Origin: an uncultured beta proteobacterium
Lineage (GTDB): Bacteria; Pseudomonadota; Gammaproteobacteria; Burkholderiales; Burkholderiaceae_C
Assembly (NCBI GenBank): GCA_903930255.1
Contig: CAIYYA010000358.1
Location: forward strand, 1 to 37,535
Reading direction: 5' to 3'
DNA: 37,535 nucleotides
Shown: piece by piece, positions 6,085 to 14,495 of the stretch
How the letters are laid out: every line of letters starts with the position of its first letter
Numbering within the stretch: position 1 is the stretch's first letter
Program-made: the position numbers and the translations under genes
The notes under the pieces: generated by a model
The model's database searches: none
Seen by the model: the letters and a program-made list of their open reading frames with translations, nothing else
What the model was told of the DNA's origin: nothing

Positions 6085-8952
6085 ATGAGTGAGACAAACT
6101 CGGTTTACCAGGCCTATCAGGCCAACACCTACCTTTTTGGTGGGAACGCACCGTACGTCGAAGAGATGTACGAAAACTACCTTGCCAACCCAGGCAGCGT
6201 GCCAGATTCCTGGCGCGATTATTTTGATGCTCTGCAACATGTTCCCGCTGTCGATGGCTCAAACGCCCGCGATGTGGCGCATCTGCCTGTCATTAACGCT
6301 TTTGCGCAGCGCGCCAAAGCCGGCGGCACCAAGGTGGTGCTGGCCAGTGTCGACGCCGAAATGGGTCGCAAGCGCACCGCCGTGCAGCAGCTCATTGCGG
6401 CTTATCGCAATGTCGGTGCACGCTGGGCTGACCTCGATCCACTTAAGCGCACCGAGCGCCCAGAGATTCCCGAACTCGATCCGGCCTTTTATGGCTTTAA
6501 GGATGCTGATTTTGAAACCGTGTTTGACACCAGCAACACGTTTTTTGGCAAAGACAAAATGCCGCTACGCGAGTTGCTCAACGCACTGCGCGAAACCTAT
6601 TGCAGCAGCATTGGTGCGGAATACATGTATGTCACCGACCAGGTGGAAAAGCGTTGGTGGCAAAACAAATTTGAGAGCGTGCGCAGCAAGCCCAGTTTTG
6701 ATGCTGCCAAAAAAAGACATATCCTTGATCGACTGACCGCGGCTGAAGGACTCGAGCGCTTTCTGCACACTAAATACGTTGGGCAAAAACGCTTTTCGCT
6801 CGAAGGTGGCGAAAGCTTTATTGCCGCGATGGACGAACTGATCCAGATGGCTGGCGCTCGTGGCGTGCAAGAGATCGTGATTGGCATGGCACACCGTGGT
6901 CGTCTGAATGTGCTGGTGAACACGCTGGGCAAGATGCCCGGCGATATGTTTGCTGAGTTTGACCACACAGCCCCCGAAGACTTGCCAGCAGGCGATGTGA
7001 AATACCACCAGGGATTCAGTTCGGATGTGTCGACCCCCGGTGGTGCAGTGCATTTGAGTCTGGCCTTTAACCCGTCGCACCTTGAAATTGTGAATCCGGT
7101 GGTTGAGGGCTCGGTGCGTGCCCGGATGGACCGCCGTGCCGACCCAACAGGACGTCAGGTGTTGCCCGTGCTGGTGCACGGTGATGCCGCTTTTGCGGGC
7201 CAGGGCGTGAACCAGGAAACCCTCGCATTGGCCCAAACGCGTGGTTACAGCACGGCTGGCACCGTGCATCTGATCATCAACAATCAGATCGGTTTTACCA
7301 CCTCAGACCCGCGCGACTATCGCTCCACCTTGTATTGCACCGACATTGTCAAGGGTGTTGAGGCACCGGTGTTGCACGTGAACGGCGATGACCCAGAATC
7401 TGTTGTGATGGCCACGCAGTGGGCCTTGGAATACCGCATGGAATTCCGTAAGGACGTGGTGCTCGACATCATCTGTTTCCGCAAATTGGGCCACAACGAG
7501 CAAGACACTCCCGCGCTGACGCAGCCACTGATGTACAAAAAAATTGCTGCCCATCCGGGAACGCGCAAACTGTATGCCGAAAAGTTGGCTGCGCAAGGTA
7601 TGGGCGCCGATTTGGGTGATCAGATGGTGAAGGCCTATCGCGCAGCGATGGATTCTGGCCGTCACACGGTTGACCCGGTGTTGACTAACTTCAAGAGCAA
7701 GTATGCGGTGGACTGGACACCCTTTTTGGGCAAGAAGTGGACCGATGCGGGTGATACGGCGATTCCGTTGTCCGAGTGGAAACGTCTGGCTGAAAAAATT
7801 ACCACGATTCCGGCCAGTGTGACACCGCACTCGTTGGTGAAAAAAGTCTATGACGACCGTGCAGCGATGGGGCGTGGTGATCTCCCGGTTGATTGGGGCA
7901 TGGGTGAGCATATGGCGTTTGCCTCGCTGGTAGCCAGTGGCTTTCCGGTGCGCTTGTCGGGTGAAGACTGTGGTCGTGGCACGTTCACGCACCGCCATGC
8001 GGTGATTCATGATCAGAGCCGCGAAAAGTGGGACACCGGCACCTATGTGCCGTTGGAAAATGTGTCGGAAAGCCAATCGCCGTTTGTCGTGATTGACTCC
8101 ATCTTGTCCGAAGAGGCGGTGCTGGGCTTTGAGTATGGTTATGCTTCGAACGACCCCAACACGCTGGTTATCTGGGAAGCCCAGTTTGGCGACTTTGCCA
8201 ATGGGGCGCAGGTGGTGATTGACCAATTTATTGCTTCTGGCGAAGTTAAGTGGGGCCGTGTTAACGGTATCACGCTGATGCTGCCGCATGGCTACGAGGG
8301 TCAGGGCCCCGAGCACTCCTCGGCTCGTGTGGAGCGTTTTATGCAATTGGCTGCTGATACAAACATGCAGCTGGTGCAACCTACCAGCGCAAGCCAGATA
8401 TTTCATGTGCTGCGTCGCCAAATGGTGCGCAATCTGCGCAAACCCTTGGTGATCTTTACCCCCAAGTCATTGTTGCGTCATAAGGATGCGGCTTCTCCAG
8501 TGTCTGAATTCACCAAGGGCTGCTTTCAAACGGTCATTGGAGAGAACAAGGCGATCAAGTCGGACAAGGTCAAACGTGTCGTGGTGTGCTCAGGCAAGGT
8601 GTATTACGACTTGGCCAAAAAGCGCGAAGAAAAGGGTGCTGATGACGTGGCGATCGTGCGCGTTGAGCAGCTCTATCCCTTCCCGCACAAGGCTTTTGCG
8701 GCTGAACTCAAGCGTTTCCCCAATGCCACCGAGGTGGTTTGGACGCAAGATGAGCCGCAAAACCAGGGCGCCTGGTTTTTTGTGCAGCACTACATCATTG
8801 AAAACATGCTTGAGGGGCAAAAGCTGGCCTATTCCGGCCGTGCAGCTTCGGCTTCACCGGCGGTGGGCTATTCGCACCTGCACCAAGAGCAGCAAAAAGC
8901 GCTGGTTGAAGGCGCGTTTGCCAAGCTCAAGGGTTTTAGTTTGTCTAAATAA
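6085..8952 (+). CDS. sucA: 2-oxoglutarate dehydrogenase E1 component
   Basis: A 955-residue thiamine-diphosphate enzyme of the TCA cycle; it decarboxylates 2-oxoglutarate and passes the succinyl group to the lipoyl arm of SucB. The N-terminal part has the E1o-type docking segment (YLFGGNAPYVEEMYENYLANP, residues about 16-36). The cofactor domain shows GMAHRGRLNVL (His270), the ThDP/Mg segment HGDAAFAGQG from residue 365 and the HLIINNQIGFTTS helper motif. The C-terminal transketolase-like domain includes YEGQGPEHSSARVERF. Length is normal for the family (about 930-960). The ATG at 6085 is the first in frame; a weak purine stretch precedes it. sucB follows after 86 bp and lpdA after that, so the three subunits are encoded together. 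Called odhA in some betaproteobacteria. Confidence 0.97.
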   Translation: MSETNSVYQAYQANTYLFGGNAPYVEEMYENYLANPGSVPDSWRDYFDALQHVPAVDGSNARDVAHLPVINAFAQRAKAGGTKVVLASVDAEMGRKRTAVQQLIAAYRNVGARWADLDPLKRTERPEIPELDPAFYGFKDADFETVFDTSNTFFGKDKMPLRELLNALRETYCSSIGAEYMYVTDQVEKRWWQNKFESVRSKPSFDAAKKRHILDRLTAAEGLERFLHTKYVGQKRFSLEGGESFIAAMDELIQMAGARGVQEIVIGMAHRGRLNVLVNTLGKMPGDMFAEFDHTAPEDLPAGDVKYHQGFSSDVSTPGGAVHLSLAFNPSHLEIVNPVVEGSVRARMDRRADPTGRQVLPVLVHGDAAFAGQGVNQETLALAQTRGYSTAGTVHLIINNQIGFTTSDPRDYRSTLYCTDIVKGVEAPVLHVNGDDPESVVMATQWALEYRMEFRKDVVLDIICFRKLGHNEQDTPALTQPLMYKKIAAHPGTRKLYAEKLAAQGMGADLGDQMVKAYRAAMDSGRHTVDPVLTNFKSKYAVDWTPFLGKKWTDAGDTAIPLSEWKRLAEKITTIPASVTPHSLVKKVYDDRAAMGRGDLPVDWGMGEHMAFASLVASGFPVRLSGEDCGRGTFTHRHAVIHDQSREKWDTGTYVPLENVSESQSPFVVIDSILSEEAVLGFEYGYASNDPNTLVIWEAQFGDFANGAQVVIDQFIASGEVKWGRVNGITLMLPHGYEGQGPEHSSARVERFMQLAADTNMQLVQPTSASQIFHVLRRQMVRNLRKPLVIFTPKSLLRHKDAASPVSEFTKGCFQTVIGENKAIKSDKVKRVVVCSGKVYYDLAKKREEKGADDVAIVRVEQLYPFPHKAFAAELKRFPNATEVVWTQDEPQNQGAWFFVQHYIIENMLEGQKLAYSGRAASASPAVGYSHLHQEQQKALVEGAFAKLKGFSLSK

Positions 8953-9038
8953 GGCACACACAAAGCAAAGCTTTAAACAGCGAGCCAGTTTGATTGAGCT
9001 GGCACGCTTCCCTCAAGAATATTTTTGAAAGAATTGTT

Positions 9039-10298
9039 ATGGCACTCGTAGAAGTCAAAGTTCCGCAACTGTCCGAATCTGTGGCTGAAGCCACTCTGTT
9101 GCAATGGAAGAAAAAAGTGGGCGACGCGGTCGCTGTAGATGAAATCCTGATTGATGTTGAAACCGACAAGGTTGTGCTGGAAGTACCAGCGCCGGCTGCT
9201 GGTGTGCTGGTTGAAATTGTCGTGGTGGATGGCACCACAGTTGCAGCCGAACAGCTGATTGCCCGCATCGACACCGAAGGCAAAGCAGGTGCTGTTGCTG
9301 CGGTCGCGCCGGTGCAAACAGCGATGGCTGCGGCGGCTGCACCTGCTGCTGCAGCAAGCAACACCTCCAAAGCGGGTGTGGCGATGCCTGCTGCTGCAAA
9401 ATTGATGGCCGATAACCAATTGGCTGCCGGTTCTGTGACAGGCAGCGGCAAAGATGGTCGTGTCACAAAGGGTGATGTTTTGGGCGCCGTTGCAGCCGCT
9501 GCAAATGCTCCCAAGGTAGTAGCTGCTCCGGCAATGCCAGCAAAGGCTGCAGTCACTTTATTGCCACAAGTTGCGGCACCTACACCAGACTTGGGACAGC
9601 GCCCTGAGCAGCGCGTGCCAATGAGCCGTTTGCGTGCCCGTGTGGCAGAGCGTTTGTTGCAATCGCAAAGCACCAACGCCATTTTGACCACCTTCAATGA
9701 GATCAACATGGCACCGGTGATGGATATGCGCAAGCGTATGCAGGATCGTTTTGAGAAAGAACACGGTGTCAAGCTCGGATTCATGAGCTTCTTTGTCAAG
9801 GCTGCGGTGCATGCGCTGAAGAAATTCCCGGTGCTGAATGCCTCGGTGGATGGCAACGACATTGTTTACCACGGCTTTTTTGACATTGGTATCGCCGTCG
9901 GTTCACCGCGTGGCCTGGTGGTGCCGATTTTGCGCAATGCCGACCAAATGAGTTTTGCCGATATCGAGAAGAAGATTGCCGAATATGGCGTGAAGGCGCG
10001 CGATGGCAAACTGGGCATTGAAGAAATGACCGGTGGCACTTTCTCCATCAGTAACGGTGGTACCTTTGGTTCGATGATGTCCACACCCATCATCAACCCA
10101 CCGCAAAGTGCGATTTTGGGCGTGCACGCGACCAAAGACCGTGCCATGGTTGAAAACGGCCAAGTGGTGGTGCGTCCGATGAACTACTTTGCGATGAGCT
10201 ACGACCACCGCATCATTGACGGCCGTGAAGCCGTGCTGGGGCTGGTGGCCATGAAGGAAGCGCTGGAAGATCCTGCGCGGCTGCTGTTTGATATTTGA
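9039..10298 (+). CDS. sucB: 2-oxoglutarate dehydrogenase E2 (dihydrolipoyl succinyltransferase)
   Basis: A 419-residue core enzyme that carries the succinyl group on lipoate and transfers it to CoA. The lipoyl domain (residues 1-80) has the lipoylation site DVETDK at Lys44. An Ala/Pro-rich linker follows, then the E3-binding domain (about 113-150, [13 protein letters not shown] ... GRVTKGDVL). The catalytic domain ends with [12 protein letters not shown], with His390 and Asp394 as the usual catalytic pair. The open frame begins earlier at 8994, but ATG 9039 gives the conserved N-terminus [11 protein letters not shown] and has GAAAG about 7 bases upstream. In the 86-bp gap after sucA a short inverted repeat (GCCAG...CTGGC, 8984-9003) is visible. 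A large palindrome follows the stop codon and may end or trim this transcript. Called odhB in related species. Confidence 0.97.
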   Translation: MALVEVKVPQLSESVAEATLLQWKKKVGDAVAVDEILIDVETDKVVLEVPAPAAGVLVEIVVVDGTTVAAEQLIARIDTEGKAGAVAAVAPVQTAMAAAAAPAAAASNTSKAGVAMPAAAKLMADNQLAAGSVTGSGKDGRVTKGDVLGAVAAAANAPKVVAAPAMPAKAAVTLLPQVAAPTPDLGQRPEQRVPMSRLRARVAERLLQSQSTNAILTTFNEINMAPVMDMRKRMQDRFEKEHGVKLGFMSFFVKAAVHALKKFPVLNASVDGNDIVYHGFFDIGIAVGSPRGLVVPILRNADQMSFADIEKKIAEYGVKARDGKLGIEEMTGGTFSISNGGTFGSMMSTPIINPPQSAILGVHATKDRAMVENGQVVVRPMNYFAMSYDHRIIDGREAVLGLVAMKEALEDPARLLFDI

Positions 10299-10321
10299 AG
10301 ACAAGTGCGTTTAAACCCGCT

Positions 10322-10419
10322 GCGCGAGTTGGGTATCTGACTACGCGAATGTCCCCCGGCTTGGGGCTACGCCCCAAGCCTCCTCCTTGATTTCGCTACG
10401 TCAGACACCCAACTCACGC
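10322..10419. repeat. 98-bp imperfect palindrome between sucB and lpdA
   Basis: The outer arms run from GCGCGAGTTGGGTATCTGAC (10322 on) and end at CAGACACCCAACTCACGC (to 10419); over 28 positions the arms pair with about 5 mismatches. The tip is a perfect 10-bp stem GGCTTGGGGC-TAC-GCCCCAAGCC at 10358-10380. The whole unit could form one long hairpin in RNA or a cruciform in DNA. There is no T-run, so it is not a standard intrinsic terminator, though it may stop or stabilise the sucAB transcript. The design (long stem, GC-rich tip, between genes of one pathway) resembles REP/MITE-type elements; I recall similar sequences in Comamonadaceae, but this was not searched. Confidence 0.75.
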
Positions 10420-10460
10420 TGCTAGTCGCTGTCAGGGTCATTCCATTTATGAAAGTGGCG

Positions 10461-10473
10461 TTTAGTCACTAAA
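10461..10473 (+). promoter_or_regulatory. Perfect short palindrome upstream of lpdA
   Basis: TTTAGTCACTAAA is a perfect inverted repeat (6-bp arms, one central base) 15 bases before the lpdA ATG at 10489, just ahead of the GAAAG ribosome site. It could be an operator or a small mRNA hairpin. Nothing else in the 69 bp between the large palindrome and lpdA stands out as a promoter. Confidence 0.3.
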
Positions 10474-10488
10474 GTTTGAAAGTAATTT

Positions 10489-11916
10489 ATGAGTCAACAA
10501 TTTGATGTGATCGTGATTGGTGCTGGCCCTGGGGGCTATATTGCTGCCATTCGGGCGGCCCAGTTGGGCAAAAAAGTCGCTTGTGTGGATGCGTGGAAAA
10601 ATGCCACCGGCGGCCCGGCACCAGGCGGCACTTGTACCAATGTGGGCTGTATTCCAAGCAAGGCTTTGCTACAGTCTTCAGAGCACTTTGAGCATGCCAG
10701 TCATGCCTTTGCAGATCATGGCATCACCGTTAAAGGGCTGTCGATGGACGCCGCAAAAATGGTCGCGCGCAAAGACGCAGTGGTGAAACAAAACAACGAC
10801 GGTATTCTGTATTTGTTCAAGAAAAACAAGGTCAGTTTTTTCCATGGTCGTGGTTCTTTTGTCAAAGTAACAGATGGCGGCTACGAGATCAAGGTTGCTG
10901 GTGCCACTGAGGAAACTTTGCACGGCCAGCAGATCATTGTGGCGACTGGCTCCAGCGCGCGCGCTTTGCCCGGCACACCGTTTGACGAAACCCAAGTGCT
11001 GTCCAACGAAGGTGCTTTGGCCTTGACAGCTGTGCCGAAAAAACTGGGTTTGATTGGCTCCGGTGTGATTGGCCTGGAAATGGGTTCGGTCTGGCGGCGT
11101 TTGGGTGCCGAAGTGACCATTCTGGAAGGTTTACCAACGTTTCTGGGTGCAGTGGATCAGCAGATTGCCAAGGAGGCACAGAAGGCGTTTGTTAAGCAGG
11201 GTTTGAAGATTGAACTCGGGGTGACCGTGGGTGCGATCAAAACCAGCAAGAAAGGCGTGAACGTAGCCTGGACCAATGCCAAGGGTGAAGCACAAACGCT
11301 GGATGTGGATAAGTTGATTGTGTCAATTGGCCGGGTACCCAACACCACGGGGCTGAACGCTCAAGCGGTGGGCTTGGCGCTTGATGAGCGCGGCTGCATT
11401 GTGGTGGATGGCGATTGCCGCACCAATCTGCCCGGTGTCTGGGCGGTGGGTGATGTGGTGCGTGGCCCGATGCTGGCGCACAAGGCGGAGGAAGAAGGCG
11501 TGGCTGTGGCTGAGCGCATGGCCGGTCAGCATGGTCATGTGAATTTCAATACCGTTCCCTGGGTGATTTACACCAGCCCCGAAATTGCCTGGGTGGGTCG
11601 CACCGAGCAGCAGCTCAAGGCTGACGGCGTGGCCTACAAAGCGGGGACATTCCCGTTTTTGGCCAACGGCCGTGCGCGCGCCTTGGGTGATACCACAGGC
11701 ATGGTGAAGATGCTGGCGGATGCTGCTACCGATGAAATTCTGGGCGTGCATATTGTGGGGCCGATGGCCAGCGAGCTGATTGCCGAATGTGTCATGGCAA
11801 TGGAATTCCGCGCCAGCAGCGAAGACATTGCACGCATTTGCCATGCCCATCCGTCATTGAGCGAGTCCACCAAAGAAGCGGCTTTGGCGGTAGATAAGCG
11901 CACTTTGAACTTCTAA
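10489..11916 (+). CDS. lpdA: Dihydrolipoyl dehydrogenase (E3)
   Basis: A 475-residue FAD- and NAD-dependent flavoprotein that reoxidises the dihydrolipoyl groups of SucB. The FAD-binding motif GAGPGG lies at residues 11-16, the redox-active disulfide pair is in GGTCTNVGC (Cys49 and Cys54), the NAD-binding motif is [13 protein letters not shown], and the C-terminal HAHPSLSE gives the catalytic His454-Glu459 pair. There is no N-terminal lipoyl domain, unlike the E3 of many pyruvate dehydrogenase clusters, which agrees with service in the 2-oxoglutarate complex. ATG 10489 is preceded by GAAAG. The gene is separated from sucB by 190 bp holding a large palindrome, so its transcription may be partly independent of sucAB. 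Confidence 0.96.
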   Translation: MSQQFDVIVIGAGPGGYIAAIRAAQLGKKVACVDAWKNATGGPAPGGTCTNVGCIPSKALLQSSEHFEHASHAFADHGITVKGLSMDAAKMVARKDAVVKQNNDGILYLFKKNKVSFFHGRGSFVKVTDGGYEIKVAGATEETLHGQQIIVATGSSARALPGTPFDETQVLSNEGALALTAVPKKLGLIGSGVIGLEMGSVWRRLGAEVTILEGLPTFLGAVDQQIAKEAQKAFVKQGLKIELGVTVGAIKTSKKGVNVAWTNAKGEAQTLDVDKLIVSIGRVPNTTGLNAQAVGLALDERGCIVVDGDCRTNLPGVWAVGDVVRGPMLAHKAEEEGVAVAERMAGQHGHVNFNTVPWVIYTSPEIAWVGRTEQQLKADGVAYKAGTFPFLANGRARALGDTTGMVKMLADAATDEILGVHIVGPMASELIAECVMAMEFRASSEDIARICHAHPSLSESTKEAALAVDKRTLNF

Positions 11917-11930
11917 ACTTTATAAGAAAA

Positions 11931-11980
11931 ATGCTTCTCGCGCTTGTCAGATATGCATGAGAAGCTCCTTATTCAATAGC
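11931..11980. repeat. Dispersed intergenic repeat, copy 1 (after lpdA)
   Basis: This stretch contains GCTTCTC ... GAGAAGC, perfect 7-bp arms around a 19-base loop, followed by TCCTTATTCAATAGC. It aligns without gaps to the sequence after purA (34053-34097), with roughly two thirds of positions identical, including GCTTG, ATGC, AGAAGCT and ATTCA. Both copies lie just after a stop codon. It resembles a hairpin-forming repeat I recall as common between genes in Comamonadaceae. It may serve as a transcript end. Confidence 0.55.
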
Positions 11981-11993
11981 ATATTCAATCGCT

Positions 11994-13091
11994 GTGCTGG
12001 TTAAAAAAATTTATCAGACTGAGTTGCAAACGCGTGGTTACAGTGCTGACCCGGCGCAGTTGCGTGCTGTGCAAATGCTTGATGTGTGCGCGCGGGAGTG
12101 GGCCGCTTATAAGGAGCAGCGCTCCAATGCGTTCAAAAAGCTCATCAATCGACCGTCGATACCTCGCGGTGTGTATATGTTTGGCGGGGTGGGGCGCGGC
12201 AAAAGTTTTTTGATGGATTGTTTTTACAGTGCGGTGCCACTCAAACGTAAAACGCGTTTGCATTTTCATGAGTTCATGCGCGAAGTGCACCGCGAACTTG
12301 CCGCCATGGTGGGAACGGCCAATCCGCTGGATGTGCTGGCCAAGCGCATGGCGCAAAAGTACCGTTTGATTTGTTTTGACGAATTCCATGTGTCGGATGT
12401 GACCGATGCCATGATTCTGCATCGCCTGCTGTTTGCTCTGTTTGAAAACGGTGTGGGTTTTGTCACCACGTCAAACTTCAAACCCGATGATTTGTATCCG
12501 AATGGTTTACACCGCGACCGGATTTTGCCGGCGATCGCTTTGCTGAAGTCGCGCTTGCAAGTGTTGAATGTGGACAATGGCACCGACTACCGGGGGCTGA
12601 CCATGGCGCAGTTAGAGCTTTATCACACGCCACTGGGTGCTGCCGCTGAAACCGCCATGAGCGATGCCTTTGAGCGCTTGGCAGAAACCCAGGACGAAGA
12701 TCCGGTGTTGCAGATTGAGGCGCGCAAAATTCAGGCGAAGCGCAAGGCTGGTGGCCTGGTCTGGTTCGATTTCAAAACCCTGTGCGGTGGCCCACGTTCG
12801 CAAAACGATTACCTTGAAATTGCCAGTCAGTTCCACACGGTGCTGCTCAGCGATGTGCCGCACATGCCACCACGCATGCAGGCTGAAGCGCGGCGCTTCA
12901 CCTGGCTGATTGACGTGCTCTACGACCGGCGTGTTAAGCTGATCATGTCAGCTGCAGTTGCCGCAGAGTTGCTCTACACGGAAGGCTTGATGGCCAATGA
13001 ATTTGTACGCACGGTGTCTCGTATCAACGAGATGCAATCCAAAGAGTTTTTGGCGCTTGATCGGCGCCAGGTTGATACGCGATTGACATGA
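11994..13091 (+). CDS. zapE: Cell division protein ZapE (AFG1-family ATPase)
   Basis: A 365-residue AFG1/ZapE-type AAA-like ATPase. In E. coli ZapE associates with the Z-ring; the family is conserved across proteobacteria and mitochondria. The Walker A motif GGVGRGKS is at residues 64-71 and the Walker B motif LICFDE at 125-130, followed by FHVSDVTDAM and the sensor segment VTTSNFKPDDLYPNGLHRDRILP, all family hallmarks. The start is GTG 11994, with a poor ribosome site; the N-terminus MLVKKIYQTELQTRGY matches the usual family start. The stop overlaps the next gene's ATG (ATGA), so the two are translationally coupled. Location directly after lpdA is common in Burkholderiales. Confidence 0.93.
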   Translation: MLVKKIYQTELQTRGYSADPAQLRAVQMLDVCAREWAAYKEQRSNAFKKLINRPSIPRGVYMFGGVGRGKSFLMDCFYSAVPLKRKTRLHFHEFMREVHRELAAMVGTANPLDVLAKRMAQKYRLICFDEFHVSDVTDAMILHRLLFALFENGVGFVTTSNFKPDDLYPNGLHRDRILPAIALLKSRLQVLNVDNGTDYRGLTMAQLELYHTPLGAAAETAMSDAFERLAETQDEDPVLQIEARKIQAKRKAGGLVWFDFKTLCGGPRSQNDYLEIASQFHTVLLSDVPHMPPRMQAEARRFTWLIDVLYDRRVKLIMSAAVAAELLYTEGLMANEFVRTVSRINEMQSKEFLALDRRQVDTRLT

Positions 13092-13708
13092 AGCGAATCC
13101 ACAGCCAGCCAGTGCTTGAAGTGACGGCGCTGATCGCATTCATGCTGGGTAACTTGCCGGTGTTGGCGCAATCGCCCGAGCTTCCCTTGCGGCTTGCTGC
13201 TGAACGTCAGCAGATACAGGCACAACGAGTGCAGATTGAGTCGGTTGACCAGCAAGAGCAGGCAGCCTGCAACGTCAAGTTTGCGGTCTTTGACTGTTTG
13301 CGCGATGTGCGCATAAAACGGCGTCTTGCGATGGATGAGCTGCGTCGCCAGGAACTCCTTTTAAACGACATAGAGCGCCAAGGCAAAGGGATGGATGCGC
13401 TCAAACGCATTCAGGAAAACGCTTCACCAGAGCGTCAGGAAGAGCGGGCACAACAGCAACAGCAAGCACTGCAAGCACAGCAGCAAAGGCAGATTCAGTT
13501 TGACGAAAAGCAGACACCGTCGCTAGCGCCACCGGTCGCTTCATCACCGACACCAGAGAATATGGCTAGCCCTGCTTCAAATATACAACTTGAGCAGCAG
13601 CGCTATCAAGAGAAATTGCAGCAAGCGTTGCAACACAAAATCGACAAGGAAAAAAGTTTAGGTGAAACCAAATCTGGTAAAAAACTGCCTATTCCTGCCG
13701 GTCTATAG
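13088..13708 (+). CDS. Periplasmic Gln-rich coiled-coil protein, function unknown
   Basis: A 206-residue protein with an N-terminal signal peptide (MKRIHSQ, hydrophobic stretch, LPVLAQ near residue 28). The mature part is largely alpha-helical coiled coil: residues about 35-65 and 80-105 are rich in Arg, Gln and Glu. Two Cys (AACNVKF and FDCLRD) lie in a more conserved-looking core. A Gln-rich run (about residues 117-132) leads to a Pro/Ser linker and a second helical stretch (about 165-190). No enzymatic motif is visible. Its ATG overlaps the zapE stop by 4 bases, so it is likely made with ZapE. I recall similar small proteins next to zapE in Burkholderiales but know no function. Confidence 0.85.
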   Translation: MKRIHSQPVLEVTALIAFMLGNLPVLAQSPELPLRLAAERQQIQAQRVQIESVDQQEQAACNVKFAVFDCLRDVRIKRRLAMDELRRQELLLNDIERQGKGMDALKRIQENASPERQEERAQQQQQALQAQQQRQIQFDEKQTPSLAPPVASSPTPENMASPASNIQLEQQRYQEKLQQALQHKIDKEKSLGETKSGKKLPIPAGL

Positions 13709-13726
13709 CGGCCAATAATGATCGCT

Positions 13727-14491
13727 TCAGGCTGCAAGTGGTTCAAGCTTGACGATTACCAAGGATAAATTGTCGCCACTGCCTCGCGCCCTGGAGCGCG
13801 CTTTTTGCACCAAAAATTCAGAGGCTTCACGTGGTGTCAGAGTGGATAAAACCGAGCCCAATTCGTCGTTGTTGAAATAGTGCCAAACACCGTCACTGCA
13901 TGCCATCAAGGTATCACCGGCGCGTAGTTTGGCAATGAAATGGGTGTCCATTGGCGGCTCTTTGTCGGTGCCCAAACAACCCATCAAAATATTTGATTTT
14001 GGGTGAAAATTAGCTTGTTCATCGGTAATTTCACCGCGATTAACCAATAGTTGAACATAGGAATGATCCAGCGTTCGCTTGACCAGTTGCTGGCCATGAA
14101 AATGGTAGATACGGGAATCCCCAGCATGAGCCCAATAGCAGTCACCACCCGGGTTGATCAAAAAAGCCACCAACGTGCTGTGCGGCTCTTCTTCGGTTGA
14201 TATCGCCGTGAGCTTGATCACAGTGTGCGCTTCTTCCAGTAATTGTTTCAGTGTAGCGAACGCATCATCAGAGACGGGGTCGAAACGCTCAAACAATTGC
14301 CGCGCTGTCATCATGACTTGATCAGAGGCTTTGCGTCCACCGCTACGTCCCCCCATGCCGTCAGCCAGCACCGCCAACAGGCAGCCTTTCACGCGTGGGT
14401 GGCTCAGCAACACAACCTGATCTTGTTGATAGTCCCGATCACCTTTGTGAATGCCGGTTGATGCTGAAAGCCGATAGCCTTTGCCTTTCAT
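13727..14491 (-). CDS. PP2C-family serine/threonine protein phosphatase
   Basis: A 254-residue cytoplasmic phosphatase of the PPM/PP2C family (bacterial Stp/PrpC type), which removes phosphate from Ser/Thr using two metal ions. Visible motifs in order: GDRDYQQD near residues 17-24 (the usual R-x-x-N-x-D segment in altered form), LADGMGG at 42-48 with metal-binding Asp44, AHAGDSRIY near 122, ACSDGVW near 197, and GDNLSLV near the C-terminus, with Asp for metal binding. There are no extra domains or membrane segments, and the length is typical for a free-standing PP2C. It starts 4 bp after the bamD stop, so it is probably co-transcribed with bamD. No partner protein kinase is in the window. It converges with the coiled-coil gene, 18 bp apart. 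Confidence 0.92.
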   Translation of the reverse strand: MKGKGYRLSASTGIHKGDRDYQQDQVVLLSHPRVKGCLLAVLADGMGGRSGGRKASDQVMMTARQLFERFDPVSDDAFATLKQLLEEAHTVIKLTAISTEEEPHSTLVAFLINPGGDCYWAHAGDSRIYHFHGQQLVKRTLDHSYVQLLVNRGEITDEQANFHPKSNILMGCLGTDKEPPMDTHFIAKLRAGDTLMACSDGVWHYFNNDELGSVLSTLTPREASEFLVQKARSRARGSGDNLSLVIVKLEPLAA

Positions 14492-14495
14492 GGCA

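Noticed and set aside
7303-8421. A 372-codon open frame on the minus strand
   Set aside because: It lies wholly antisense to the unmistakable sucA coding sequence, has a His/Arg-rich shadow composition and shows no domain.
8945-9862. A 305-codon Ala/Ser/Thr-rich frame on the minus strand
   Set aside because: It mirrors the Ala-rich linker and lipoyl domain of sucB; no signal or motif supports it.
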